Part shown: positions 6,963 to 13,953 of the stretch, piece by piece
How positions within the stretch are numbered: the stretch's first letter is position 1
How the letters are laid out: every line of letters starts with the position of its first letter
NCBI GenBank assembly: GCA_030153205.1
Contig: JASLHV010000197.1
Span: 1-14,777 of the forward strand
Origin: Roseiarcus sp.
GTDB taxonomy: Bacteria > Pseudomonadota > Alphaproteobacteria > Rhizobiales > Beijerinckiaceae
Reading direction: 5' to 3'
Length of the DNA: 14,777 nt
The notes under the pieces: model-generated
Told to the model about the DNA's origin: nothing
Seen by the model: only the letters and a program-made list of their open reading frames with translations
The model's database searches: none
Program-made: the position numbers and the translations under genes

Positions 6963-7095
6963 CGGCGCCTCCAACCCAGAGGGCCAGTTGGGCGCCGACG
7001 CTCTGGGGGGCGACGCGGCGGTTGTCCGCCGCCTCTTTCCGTCTTCGAGCGTCCGAAATGACGGTCCGAGAGGAGGCGCCGGAATCCGTTTCGGT
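6963..7095 (+). repeat. Structured inverted-repeat block, possible pseudoknot or intergenic repeat
   Basis: CGGCGCC (6963-6969) pairs with GGCGCCG (6991-6997). After a two-base bulge, CAAC (6972-6975) pairs with GTTG (6987-6990), giving an 11-bp bulged hairpin. Its loop region CCCAGAG (6975-6981) is complementary to CTCTGGG at 7001-7007, which would form an H-type pseudoknot. A second hairpin, GCGGCGG-TTGT-CCGCCGC, occupies 7015-7032 and is followed by CTCTTTCC, a weak terminator tail. A third pairing joins CCGAAA near 7057 to TTTCGG near 7090. It may end the atzF transcript, encode a structured RNA, or be a remnant of a dispersed intergenic repeat. Confidence 0.4.
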
Positions 7096-7186
7096 GGCTA
7101 CCGTCGCCAGACAACCCGCATCTCGTCGGCGGCGGCTTGACCTGCAACTGCGGCACATCTGCCGGCAGTCCGCGAAGTCGCTTTTC

Positions 7187-7201
7187 CTAACAATGCGTTA
7201 G
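7187..7201. promoter_or_regulatory. Candidate LysR-type box
   Basis: CTAAC-N5-GTTAG is a dyad that contains the T-N11-A core of LysR-type binding sites. It lies about 190-270 bases upstream of the possible LysR start codons, so it could serve autoregulation. A single short dyad can occur by chance. Confidence 0.3.
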
Positions 7202-7393
7202 ACCAATATCAGACCATGCGTTCGCGCCAGCCGGAAGCATCTCTTTGAACTGCGGTGGTTCAGAATTGAGCATCTCATCTTCGTTTGAGCGCTACTTCGA
7301 TTGCTTACACGTTCTGGTTGCGTCACACTTCGGCCTTACGCGCCGTCAACCGCGGCCATGGGGGAATGCGGAGGCGGCCTTAGGGGGCACGTG

Positions 7394-8413
7394 ATGGAGC
7401 ATCCATTCAGGGCCGGCGCTTCCTCTATCCACAAATTGGCGATGGAGGAGGCAAGTTTATTGAGCGGGCGCTATTGGGGCGAGCTCCGGACTTTTCTGGC
7501 GGTCGCCAAAGCCAAGAGTCTCAACCGCGCCGCTGATCAACTTGGCGTGAGCCGAATGACCGCCGGTCGCGAGATACGGCGGTTGCAGGATGCAATCGGC
7601 GCGCAATTGGTTGTCTTCGGCAAGACCGGCGCAACGCTTACCCGTCGCGGCGAAGACCTAGCCCACGCCCTGCTGCGCCTCGATCAGGAAATTCATACGC
7701 TGACCAATGACCTTCGCGCCGAGTTGCGCGGCGCCGAGGGCGCGGTTCGGCTCAGCGTCACCGACGGCATTGGCATCTTGTTCATCCTTCCCGGCGTCAG
7801 AAGACTGAGCCAGACACATCCCCGTATTCGTATCGAGCTGAAAAGTCCGCAAAACTATTTGAGCCTGATCGAGAACCAAACCGACATCATGGTCGGTTTC
7901 GGCCCGGAAACTCATCAGGATCTGACGTCGGTACGCATGGGCACTTATCACATGCTGCCGATCGCCAGTCGATCTTATGTCGACCGAATGGGCCTGCCGA
8001 CACTCGACAATCTAGAACACCATGAATTCATCGATTCCGATCGATACGCCTCGAAGGGCGAGATTTGGAGGCCGTGGCGAAAGCTTATCGACCGCGGTTA
8101 TGTCTCCCACTGCTGCGACGCGTCGATTACCTACGGCCTGATGGTCAAAGAAGGTCTCGGCGTCGGCATTTTGTCCAGCGTCAACGTGCTGGAGCCGTCA
8201 TCTATTGCGCTCGATCTCGATTGCGAGATCGCTCTGCCGCTCTATCTCACCGCTTTGACGCAGCGCCTCCAGGCGAAACCCGTCCGCGTAGTTTTCGAAT
8301 TGGTCTCGTCTCTTCTAAGCGAGAATAATCCCTGGTTCGCAAAAGAAATGATTCTCGATTGCGCTCCCGACTCTCCTTTCAACGACGGGTATCGCAGGCT
8401 GTTCAATCTGTAA
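7394..8413 (+). CDS. LysR-type transcriptional regulator
   Basis: A DNA-binding regulator with the N-terminal winged helix-turn-helix of the LysR family (WGELRTFLAVAKAKSLNRAADQLGVS, about 7472-7550), a linker helix and a C-terminal effector-binding domain. Start choice is uncertain. ATG 7394 has AGGGGG six bases upstream and gives 339 residues. ATG 7442 has no Shine-Dalgarno. TTG 7460 is preceded by GGAGGAGG with an eight-base spacer and would give an N-terminus (SGRYWGELRTF) of normal LysR length. It follows the atzF operon on the same strand after 459 bp. LysR proteins such as AtzR control cyanuric acid genes elsewhere, so a role in this locus is possible but not shown. It converges on the GNAT-like gene with only 20 bases between stops. 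Confidence 0.9.
   Translation: MEHPFRAGASSIHKLAMEEASLLSGRYWGELRTFLAVAKAKSLNRAADQLGVSRMTAGREIRRLQDAIGAQLVVFGKTGATLTRRGEDLAHALLRLDQEIHTLTNDLRAELRGAEGAVRLSVTDGIGILFILPGVRRLSQTHPRIRIELKSPQNYLSLIENQTDIMVGFGPETHQDLTSVRMGTYHMLPIASRSYVDRMGLPTLDNLEHHEFIDSDRYASKGEIWRPWRKLIDRGYVSHCCDASITYGLMVKEGLGVGILSSVNVLEPSSIALDLDCEIALPLYLTALTQRLQAKPVRVVFELVSSLLSENNPWFAKEMILDCAPDSPFNDGYRRLFNL
7444..7462 (+). promoter_or_regulatory. Strong internal Shine-Dalgarno and TTG start option for the LysR gene
   Basis: GGAGGAGG at 7444-7451 is followed by eight bases and TTG at 7460-7462, in frame with the LysR protein. It is the best ribosome binding site near this gene and puts the start at the usual distance before the helix-turn-helix. 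The competing ATG at 7394 has the weaker AGGGGG. Confidence 0.45.
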
Positions 8414-8433
8414 CTTGTACCATCAGCGGAAGG

Positions 8434-9006
8434 CTATGTATCTCCCGCCTCGAAGGCGCAGGGAATGTGCCATGCGCCTTCGATGCGAAGCAGAACTCCG
8501 GGCGCTGTATCAATCGAAATTGCGTCCGGCGACGCCGAGAGATCCTTTACTAATTCGACAAAAGATTCCCCGTCCCCGGACAAAGCCGCAGGCCGGTCGT
8601 TTCGCAAGCGGAAACCGAGTACCCGGATCCATACGTCGGCGTATTTTGGTTGAGCTAAAGTTATAAGTTTCGAGTAACCTTTACGGGCGACATGATCGAA
8701 GATGAAGTCCGCCGTCTGTTTAAGTACACGGGCGCTGCGATACGCCTTTCGTATGCCCGTGCGCTCGATCTTGGCAAAGCCGCTGAACCAACGTATACGT
8801 GAACTCCCTATCGGTTCATCCCCGTAGTACATTATGATATGCGTAGCTTGAAAGTCATTGCCGTCGAAGGCGCGACGCGCGGGGAGCCCGGTCTCCTCCA
8901 TGAAACAAATGCTACGCACTGCTTGGGCGTGAAGGAGCTGTTCGCTATTGGTTACGACGCCGATCCGAATGGCGTTGCTGATTTTTTGAGCCGTTAGAGC
9001 GTTCAT
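8434..9006 (-). CDS. GNAT-like acyltransferase family protein
   Basis: A 190-residue protein from the ATG at 9006; a GTG at 9051 would add 15 residues, and neither has a clear Shine-Dalgarno. The middle looks like a GNAT fold: a beta hairpin HIIMYYGDEPIGSSRIRWF at about 56-74, then IERTGIRKAYRSARVLKQTADFIFDHVARKGY covering the acyl-CoA loop and helix, then a WIRVLGFR strand. The usual R/QxxGxG/A loop is degenerate. This is seen in FeeM/N-acyl amino acid synthase-like and LuxI-related members, so the donor could be acyl-carrier protein or CoA. No substrate can be assigned. It ends tail-to-tail with the LysR gene and faces away from a small open frame at 9135. Confidence 0.7.
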   Translation of the reverse strand: MNALTAQKISNAIRIGVVTNSEQLLHAQAVRSICFMEETGLPARRAFDGNDFQATHIIMYYGDEPIGSSRIRWFSGFAKIERTGIRKAYRSARVLKQTADFIFDHVARKGYSKLITLAQPKYADVWIRVLGFRLRNDRPAALSGDGESFVELVKDLSASPDAISIDTAPGVLLRIEGAWHIPCAFEAGDT

Positions 9007-9064
9007 GGGAATACGCTGGGTGGCGATTCTGGTTAACGAAACATCCGCCACTCCGCGCCGTCTC

Positions 9065-9090
9065 GGAAGTCGTCATTTTGAACAAGCGTT
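9065..9090 (+). promoter_or_regulatory. Near-consensus EcfG-type promoter
   Basis: GGAAG-N17-CGTT differs from the alphaproteobacterial general-stress promoter GGAAC-N16/17-CGTT at one base. It lies 41 bases before the ATG at 9135, a suitable distance for the small gene there. Confidence 0.4.
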
Positions 9091-9134
9091 GCTCAGAATT
9101 GTGCATGGACCCCATCAATCGTAGTAGATCAATT

Positions 9135-9344
9135 ATGTCGGGCGAAGAGATACACCTCAATCTTCTCAATAAGATATTCGAAGAAGCCGTCAGTCTCCAT
9201 GGCGGAGACTTCGAGAAAGTTTTGGACCACGTGAGGAAGACTATCGACGCTGTGAGGCCGGAAGACCGCGCCATCTTTGAAAAGATGATGGAGCGTATCC
9301 TGTTGTTCCGAACGCCAGACTTTGGGTCCAATCCGCTCAACTAG
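9135..9344 (+). CDS. Small hypothetical protein, 69 residues
   Basis: I do not recognise this protein. From the ATG at 9135 it reads as a soluble, mostly helical, charged peptide of 69 residues with the stretches EIHLNLLNKIFEEAVSL and RAIFEKMMERILLF. Upstream in-frame starts are an ATG at 9105 and a TTG at 9078; none has a good Shine-Dalgarno. I prefer 9135 because the predicted promoter would start transcription near 9097, too close to 9105 for a normal leader. A terminator-like hairpin follows 47 bases after the stop, which supports a single-gene unit. The stress-type promoter suggests membership of the general stress regulon (inference). Confidence 0.55.
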   Translation: MSGEEIHLNLLNKIFEEAVSLHGGDFEKVLDHVRKTIDAVRPEDRAIFEKMMERILLFRTPDFGSNPLN

Positions 9345-9391
9345 TTCTGATCGGCAAGCGCTCAGCGCGCTTCAGAGATTTCCCTATTTCT

Positions 9392-9426
9392 GAGACCGGG
9401 CGAGGCCGGTCTCGGTTTGGCGCTTT
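9392..9426 (+). terminator. Rho-independent terminator candidate
   Basis: A perfect 8-bp stem GAGACCGG (9392-9399) and CCGGTCTC (9406-9413) with a six-base loop is followed by GGTTTGGCGCTTTTT. The T-run is ten bases from the stem, so termination strength is uncertain. It closes the small gene ending at 9344. Confidence 0.6.
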
Positions 9427-9509
9427 TTGCCGATTCGCTCCCGCGGGAGGTAGGAACGCCTCGCAAATCCAAAAATCACCTCGCTCGGGCAATGAGAGTT
9501 ACGCGGACC

Positions 9510-9534
9510 GGAACGATCCGCTGCATCCCGAGTT
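9510..9534 (+). promoter_or_regulatory. EcfG-type promoter of the GlsB-family gene
   Basis: GGAAC-N16-AGTT matches the EcfG -35 exactly and the -10 (CGTT) at three of four bases. Transcription would begin near 9541, just ahead of the Shine-Dalgarno at 9548-9553. GlsB/YeaQ-type proteins are common stress-regulon members, which agrees. Confidence 0.5.
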
Positions 9535-9558
9535 GTTCTGTCGCCACGGGAGGCCGCC

Positions 9559-9876
9559 ATGCATCTCTCAAATCAAAGTCTGCTCGTCATAATCCTGGTG
9601 GGCGTCGTCGCGGGATGGATTGCGGGGCAGATCGTGGCCGGGGGCGGCTTCGGCCTTCTTGGCGATCTCCTTCTTGGGATCGTCGGTGCTTTCATCGGCA
9701 ATTGGCTATTGCCTCAATTCGGCATCCATCTTGGCGCCGGAATTTTGGGCCTGATCATTAACGCCGCGATCGGCGCAATCATCTTACTTTTGATCCTGCG
9801 CCTATTTTCGCGGGGACGAACATGGGGGCCCGGTCCGCGCTGGGGTTGGCGAAGCCGTTGGGGCGGCCGGTGGTGA
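9559..9876 (+). CDS. GlsB/YeaQ/YmgE-family stress membrane protein
   Basis: A 105-residue inner-membrane protein of the transglycosylase-associated (GlsB/YeaQ/YmgE) family. Three hydrophobic helices are visible at about 7-26, 33-51 and 60-83, with the Gly-rich pattern of the family (GWIAGQIVAGGGFGLLGDLLLGIVGA, then a second copy-like GAGILGLIINAAIGAIILL). A tail of about 20 residues after the last helix is rich in Arg, Gly and Trp, which is unusual against the typical member of roughly 85 residues. The ATG at 9559 has GGGAGG five bases upstream. The function of the family is not settled; it is linked to stress. It converges with a small minus-strand gene, with three bases between stops. Confidence 0.9.
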   Translation: MHLSNQSLLVIILVGVVAGWIAGQIVAGGGFGLLGDLLLGIVGAFIGNWLLPQFGIHLGAGILGLIINAAIGAIILLLILRLFSRGRTWGPGPRWGWRSRWGGRW

Positions 9877-9879
9877 CGG

Positions 9880-10092
9880 TCAGTCGTCATCTGTATCCGG
9901 CAGATCAAGATGGCCGTCCGCGTTTCGCACTTCCTCTTCGGGATTTCCGAGCGCTGAATCGATCGGCATATCGCGGCGACGTTTCTCCTCCACGATTTTC
10001 TCTCGAAGCTTGTTCGACGATTCTTTGAGCTTGGCCAAGGATCGGACCGTCTCAGCCGTTTTCGTATCTTGGTTGTTCGTTTCGCTCGCCAT
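9880..10092 (-). CDS. Small hypothetical protein, acidic C-terminus, 70 residues
   Basis: I do not recognise this protein. It starts at an ATG with GAGGTGAG four bases upstream. A Lys/Arg/Glu-rich helical middle (about 20-45, likely coiled coil) is followed by an Asp/Glu-rich tail ending in four acidic residues after a proline. It has no signal or membrane segment. The preceding gene stops six bases upstream, so the two share a transcript driven by the EcfG promoter at 10369-10394. A small stress-regulon protein is the reasonable guess. Confidence 0.65.
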   Translation of the reverse strand: MASETNNQDTKTAETVRSLAKLKESSNKLREKIVEEKRRRDMPIDSALGNPEEEVRNADGHLDLPDTDDD

Positions 10093-10097
10093 CGCTC

Positions 10098-10337
10098 TCA
10101 CCTCTTCTGTACCACCGGCCGTGCGCGTCGATAGTCTTCTAATCGACGGACGACGTGCTTCGCTTCCTGCATTCTATCGGTTTGCGCTTTCGTGGACCCG
10201 ACGAGGCGGCGCGGCATATCCCTCATGAAACGCCGGATCATGTCAAAAATCGACTCGTGAGGCTTGAGCTTACTGCTTGGGTCGGCGGCGAATGTGGTTC
10301 TGTGAATTGTGACGACATTCTTCTTCGCTGCGCCCAT
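10098..10337 (-). CDS. Small hypothetical protein, 79 residues
   Basis: I do not recognise this protein. The ATG at 10337 is preceded by GAGAGGAGG with a six-base spacer, a very good ribosome binding site, so the 54 open codons further upstream are rejected. The product is basic, with a helical Met/Arg-rich segment (SIFDMIRRFMRDMPRRL, about 29-45) and a Lys/Arg-rich C-terminus. It is first in a two-gene unit under a full-consensus EcfG promoter. The pattern of a short, highly charged protein fits general-stress genes, but no activity can be named. Confidence 0.68.
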   Translation of the reverse strand: MGAAKKNVVTIHRTTFAADPSSKLKPHESIFDMIRRFMRDMPRRLVGSTKAQTDRMQEAKHVVRRLEDYRRARPVVQKR

Positions 10338-10750
10338 GGACAGCCTCCTCTCGCCAGCCGTACGATATAACGGCTCGTGGTCGGCCCCGGTTCCGTCCAT
10401 GCGTTGGCCGTATCTGCTGTGACCGTCGCATAATGTTGGCGAAAACGCTGAGCATGCCGGCGTCACAAACGCAAAATAAATGAACAATTTCAAGTGCAAC
10501 CGCGACTTGGCGCGGCAATACGCTGAGTCAAAATTTCAGCCGCTGGGGGTCTCGCGACGACCCGGTCGGGGCGACGCATTATTGAAAGACGACTATTTCG
10601 CGGCGAGGGCGTCAGAATTTGGCCTTCTTTATCAGGCGCATTTGCACTTGCGATTTGCCCACTTCAAGAAGGGTAGACGAATTTGTGTGCGGCGTAAGCG
10701 TAAGTGCGTAAGGGGCAAGCGCAGACCTCAATGGCGATAGGGAGCAAGCC
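10338..10750. other. Intergenic region with EcfG promoter, otherwise featureless
   Basis: This 413-bp interval between divergent small genes holds the EcfG promoter at 10369-10394. It also holds a short iteration of GCGTAA (10692-10697 and 10698-10703, then GTGCGTAA to 10711) before the rightward gene. An open frame at 10480-10740 has no ribosome binding site and an Arg/Lys-rich end, and I do not accept it as a gene. No other signal is seen. Confidence 0.5.
10369..10394 (-). promoter_or_regulatory. Full-consensus EcfG-type promoter
   Basis: On the minus strand the sequence is GGAAC (10394-10390), 17 bases, then CGTT (10372-10369): an exact match to the alphaproteobacterial EcfG general-stress promoter. 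Transcription would start near 10362, about 25 bases before the ATG at 10337, with the Shine-Dalgarno between. Confidence 0.75.
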
Positions 10751-10987
10751 ATGGGATCGCAGCGCAACGGCGTCCGAGGTTCGGACGCCAAAAGAAACTG
10801 GACTGAACGCGAATGGGAGCTCTACGGCAACTTGCCTTGGCTAGTACAAAAGCTTGTCGATTTGCTAATGGGCGTTCCGCGTTTCGTGAGATCAGCACCA
10901 GCGCGTGAAATAAGGATTATAGATCGAAGATTGCAGTACGTCGAACGCCGCCTCCTCGAGGCTAAGCGTCGGCGAAGAGCCTCGTGA
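10751..10987 (+). CDS. Small hypothetical protein, 78 residues
   Basis: I do not recognise this protein. The ATG at 10751 has AGGGAG about six bases upstream. The peptide has a Trp-rich start (NWTEREWELYGNLPWLVQKLVDLLMG, about 16-41) that may form an amphipathic helix, then a basic helix ending in a run of Arg. A strong terminator begins 38 bases after the stop. No EcfG-like promoter was found upstream, unlike its neighbours. Confidence 0.6.
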   Translation: MGSQRNGVRGSDAKRNWTEREWELYGNLPWLVQKLVDLLMGVPRFVRSAPAREIRIIDRRLQYVERRLLEAKRRRRAS

Positions 10988-11024
10988 AAGCGTTTGTGTT
11001 TCCCGAGTATATTTCACGCATAAT

Positions 11025-11052
11025 AAAACCCGGCGAATGCCGGGTTTTTTTT
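11025..11052. terminator. Bidirectional rho-independent terminator
   Basis: AAAACCCGGC (11025-11034) and GCCGGGTTTT (11039-11048) form a perfect 10-bp stem with loop GAAT. On the plus strand the run of T reaches 11052; on the minus strand the stem is followed by TTTTATTAT. It lies between the convergent small gene ending at 10987 and korB ending at 11066, and serves both. Confidence 0.9.
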
Positions 11053-11065
11053 CACTCGCTCGCTT

Positions 11066-12121
11066 TCAACGTAAAGACGCGTTGAGGGCCTCAAGCGCCT
11101 TGGACCCTGGGCAGAGATCAGCCTCGTTCAAAGCATTCAAGGGCCTGCTGACCGTATTCAGGCGGCCGTGCAAATCGATGGCCTCATCGTTGAGATACAC
11201 CAGCCCGGTCACGACTTCGCCCTCGGCGCGGTGCTTCTCCAGCACAGCCAAGGCCGCAGCGCGATCGCGCAAGTCATGATGTGCAGCCAGCTTACGCAGG
11301 CGGAGTGAAGAGCCGTCGTGCAAAGCGACCGTCTCCGCTGCGCCCTCGGCATAGTCGATCTCGATCGGCGCTCGCCCGGTCATGAAATCCAAGGCGTTCA
11401 GCGCAATATTGTGTTCGCGGATATAGTCGAAGCTCTTGGTCGACCCTTCATGATTGTTGAAGGCGACGCATGGCGAGATCACGTCGATGAAGGCGGCGCC
11501 GCGGTGTTGGAAAGCGGCCTTGATCAAGGGCACGAGTTGCGTCTTGTCGCCGGAAAAGCCGCGCGCGACGAAAGTTGCGCCAAGTTGCACGGCCAAGGCG
11601 ACGAGATCGATGGGCGAATCCTGATTTTCGACGCCCTTCTTGCTCTTCGACCCCCTGTCGGACGTCGCCGAGAATTGGCCCTTCGTGAGTCCGTAGACGC
11701 CATTGTTCTCGACAATATAGACCATATTGACGCCGCGGCGCATGGCATGAGCGAATTGCCCAAGACCGATCGAGGCAGTGTCGCCGTCGCCGGATACGCC
11801 GAGGTACAAGAGATCGCGATTGGCGAGATTGGCGCCGGTCAAGACCGACGGCATCCGTCCATGAACGGAATTGAAGCCATGGCTCTGTCCGAGCATATAA
11901 GTGGGCGTCTTCGACGAGCAGCCGATGCCGCTGAGCTTGGCGATACGGTGGGGCGGCAGCGACAATTCATAGCAGGCGTGGATAATCGCTGCGCTGATCG
12001 AGTCATGACCGCAACCGGCGCAAAGCGTCGAAATAGCGCCTTCATAATCGCGATGGGTGAAGCCGAGCGCATTGACCGCAAGCGCGGGGTGCTGAAATTT
12101 CGGTTTGGGCAGAAAGGTCAC
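11066..12121 (-). CDS. korB: 2-oxoacid:ferredoxin oxidoreductase subunit beta
   Basis: The 351-residue thiamine-diphosphate-binding beta subunit of a 2-oxoacid (probably 2-oxoglutarate) ferredoxin oxidoreductase. CAGCGH (34-39), GIGCSS (65-70), HGR (87-89), the Mg/TPP motif GDGD (111-114) with NN at 139-140, and YGLTKGQ (143-149) are all present. Cys34, Cys37, Cys68 and Cys218 (SPCVAFNN) are placed to hold the 4Fe-4S cluster of this family. The GTG at 12121 overlaps the korA stop (GTGA). Length is at the upper end for KorB because of the tail after about 290. Choice of 2-oxoglutarate over pyruvate is from family resemblance and is not certain. A strong terminator follows the stop. Confidence 0.92.
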   Translation of the reverse strand: MTFLPKPKFQHPALAVNALGFTHRDYEGAISTLCAGCGHDSISAAIIHACYELSLPPHRIAKLSGIGCSSKTPTYMLGQSHGFNSVHGRMPSVLTGANLANRDLLYLGVSGDGDTASIGLGQFAHAMRRGVNMVYIVENNGVYGLTKGQFSATSDRGSKSKKGVENQDSPIDLVALAVQLGATFVARGFSGDKTQLVPLIKAAFQHRGAAFIDVISPCVAFNNHEGSTKSFDYIREHNIALNALDFMTGRAPIEIDYAEGAAETVALHDGSSLRLRKLAAHHDLRDRAAALAVLEKHRAEGEVVTGLVYLNDEAIDLHGRLNTVSRPLNALNEADLCPGSKALEALNASLR

Positions 12122-13953
12122 GACGCGGTCTCCCGGGTCAGCGGCGCCGCAAAGCCGCGCGAGCGCGCCGCGATTTCGCGACGAATGAATCGCGCGGTAA
12201 TCGGCGTGCCGTCGTAGTGCAGGATCGCCACGAGCTGCGCCGGATCGACGCCAAGGTCGGTCATCAGCAGCGTGCGCATCTGCGCATCACGATTCTGCTC
12301 GACGACGAAGATCTGCTCATGCGCTGCGATGAACTCGCCGACCTCCGGACCGAAGGGAAAGGCCCGGATGCGCAAAGCGTCCACGTGGACGCCTTCGCTC
12401 GCCAACATCTCGGCGGCTTCGTCCATCGAAGCGGCGGTCGATCCAAAGTGAATGACGCCGATCCGCGTCGGCTTGGCCGCCTTGCGTAACTCAGGCCGTG
12501 GAGCAAGCTTGCGCGCGGTGTCGAATTTACGCGTCAACCGGTCCATATTGTCGACGTACGGACTACCCTCCTCCGTATAGCGCGCATAACGATCGCGGCT
12601 TGTGCCGCGGGTGAAATAAGCGCCGCGGGTCGGATGCGTGCCGGGAATGCTGCGGTACGGAATGGCGTCGCCGTCGACGTCGAGATAACGGCCGAAGTCC
12701 CGTCCGGATTCGAGGTCGGCGAAAGACATGACCTTGCCGCGGTCGTATTTGCGCGCATCATCCCAGCGAAATGGCGCCGTCAATCGCGAATTCATGCCGA
12801 TGTCGAGATCGAGCATGACAAAAATCGGGGTCTGAAGCCGATCTGCGAGATCGAAGGCGAGCGCGCCAAATTCAAAAGCTTCGCCGGGCCCATCCGGGAT
12901 CAACAGAACATGCTTGGTGTCGCCATGCGAGGCGAAGGCGGCGGACAATATGTCCGATTGCTGAGTCCGCGTTGGCATGCCGGTCGACGGGCCTCCGCGC
13001 TGCACGTCGAAAATGACGGTCGGAATCTCGGCGAAGTAGGCGAGGCCGAGAAACTCCTGCATCAACGAAATGCCGGGTCCTGACGTCGCCGTGAAGGCGC
13101 GCGCGCCATTCCAGCCGGCGCCGACGACGACGCCGATCGCTGCGATCTCGTCTTCCGCCTGCACGATCGCATAGCGTTTCTCGCCGGTCGCCCGATCGAC
13201 CCTGAGGCGCGAACAATTTCGTTCGAAGGCCTCCGCCAAAGAGGTCGACGGCGTGATCGGGTACCAGGCGCAAACCGTCGCCCCGCCATAAACGGCGCCC
13301 AGCGCCGCTGAGAAATTGCCCTCCGCCAGGATACGATCGCCGACCGCGTCGCTGCGACGGATTCGAATGGCGAGCGGACAGGAAAAGCGCGACTTCGCGT
13401 CGTCAAAGCCGAGCTTGAGCGCGCGAAGATTGGGCTGAATCAGCTTGTCCTTGCCCTTGAACTGTTCAGCGATCAGTTTTTCGACTACTTCGATGTCGAT
13501 GTCCAAAAGCGCCGCGAGAGCGCCGACATAGACGATATTCTTGAAAAGCTGCCGTTGACGCGGCTCGCGATATTCTTTCGTACAAATATCCGTCAACGGC
13601 ATGCCGAGCACGACAATGTCGTCGCGCAATTGTGAGGCCGCGATAGGCCGTGAGGAATCATAGAAGAGATAGCCGCCCGGCTCGATCGACTTGACGTCCG
13701 CAGCGAAAGTCTGCGGATTCATGGCGATCATCAAATCCGTTCCGCCGCGCGCGCCAAGATGGCCATCGCCTGTGACGCGGACTTCGTACCAGGTCGGTAG
13801 TCCTTGGATATTCGATGGGAAAATATTGCGCGGTGCGATCGGCACGCCCATGCGTAGGATCGAACGGGCGAAGAGAAGATTGGCGCTGGCCGAGCCGGAT
13901 CCGTTCACATTGGCGAAGCGAATGACGAAATCGTTTACGCTCTGGATTGGCAT
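12118..13953 (-). CDS. korA: 2-oxoacid:ferredoxin oxidoreductase subunit alpha (gamma-alpha fusion)
   Basis: A 611-residue subunit that pairs with KorB to oxidise a 2-oxoacid to its acyl-CoA and reduce ferredoxin. The gamma domain (about 1-195) has GSGSASANLLFAR and the NIFPSNIQGLPTWYEVRV segment. The alpha domain (about 210-611) shows YPITPST (231-237), AEDE around Glu267-Glu269, TSGPG (290-294) and RGGPSTGMPT (319-328). This gamma-alpha fusion is the standard aerobic-bacterial and archaeal KorA layout. The ATG at 13953 lies 19 bases inside the end of the upstream iron-sulfur gene and has no clear Shine-Dalgarno, so coupling is expected. A longer frame to 14262 only adds Arg-rich shadow sequence. 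Confidence 0.93.
   Translation of the reverse strand: MPIQSVNDFVIRFANVNGSGSASANLLFARSILRMGVPIAPRNIFPSNIQGLPTWYEVRVTGDGHLGARGGTDLMIAMNPQTFAADVKSIEPGGYLFYDSSRPIAASQLRDDIVVLGMPLTDICTKEYREPRQRQLFKNIVYVGALAALLDIDIEVVEKLIAEQFKGKDKLIQPNLRALKLGFDDAKSRFSCPLAIRIRRSDAVGDRILAEGNFSAALGAVYGGATVCAWYPITPSTSLAEAFERNCSRLRVDRATGEKRYAIVQAEDEIAAIGVVVGAGWNGARAFTATSGPGISLMQEFLGLAYFAEIPTVIFDVQRGGPSTGMPTRTQQSDILSAAFASHGDTKHVLLIPDGPGEAFEFGALAFDLADRLQTPIFVMLDLDIGMNSRLTAPFRWDDARKYDRGKVMSFADLESGRDFGRYLDVDGDAIPYRSIPGTHPTRGAYFTRGTSRDRYARYTEEGSPYVDNMDRLTRKFDTARKLAPRPELRKAAKPTRIGVIHFGSTAASMDEAAEMLASEGVHVDALRIRAFPFGPEVGEFIAAHEQIFVVEQNRDAQMRTLLMTDLGVDPAQLVAILHYDGTPITARFIRREIAARSRGFAAPLTRETAS

Larger units (their letters stand above)
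6935..7393. other. Non-coding interval with strong inverted repeats
   Basis: No credible gene lies in these 459 bases; short frames here are Arg/Pro-rich shadows. The first part (6963-7095) is full of inverted repeats, described separately. The last part holds a LysR-type box at 7187-7201 and TGAAC-N7-GTTCA at 7246-7262, and leads to the LysR gene. I cannot place a convincing -35/-10 pair. Confidence 0.6.

Noticed and set aside
7246..7262. TGAAC-N7-GTTCA resembling a LexA site
   Set aside because: Alphaproteobacterial LexA uses the direct repeat GTTC-N7-GTTC; this is an inverted arrangement, so SOS control is not supported.
10480..10740. 86-codon open frame on the plus strand
   Set aside because: No ribosome binding site, Arg/Lys-rich low-complexity end, and no recognisable domain. 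I treat the interval as intergenic.
11318..12217. 299-codon plus-strand frame opposite korB
   Set aside because: Antisense shadow; the minus strand has all KorB motifs.
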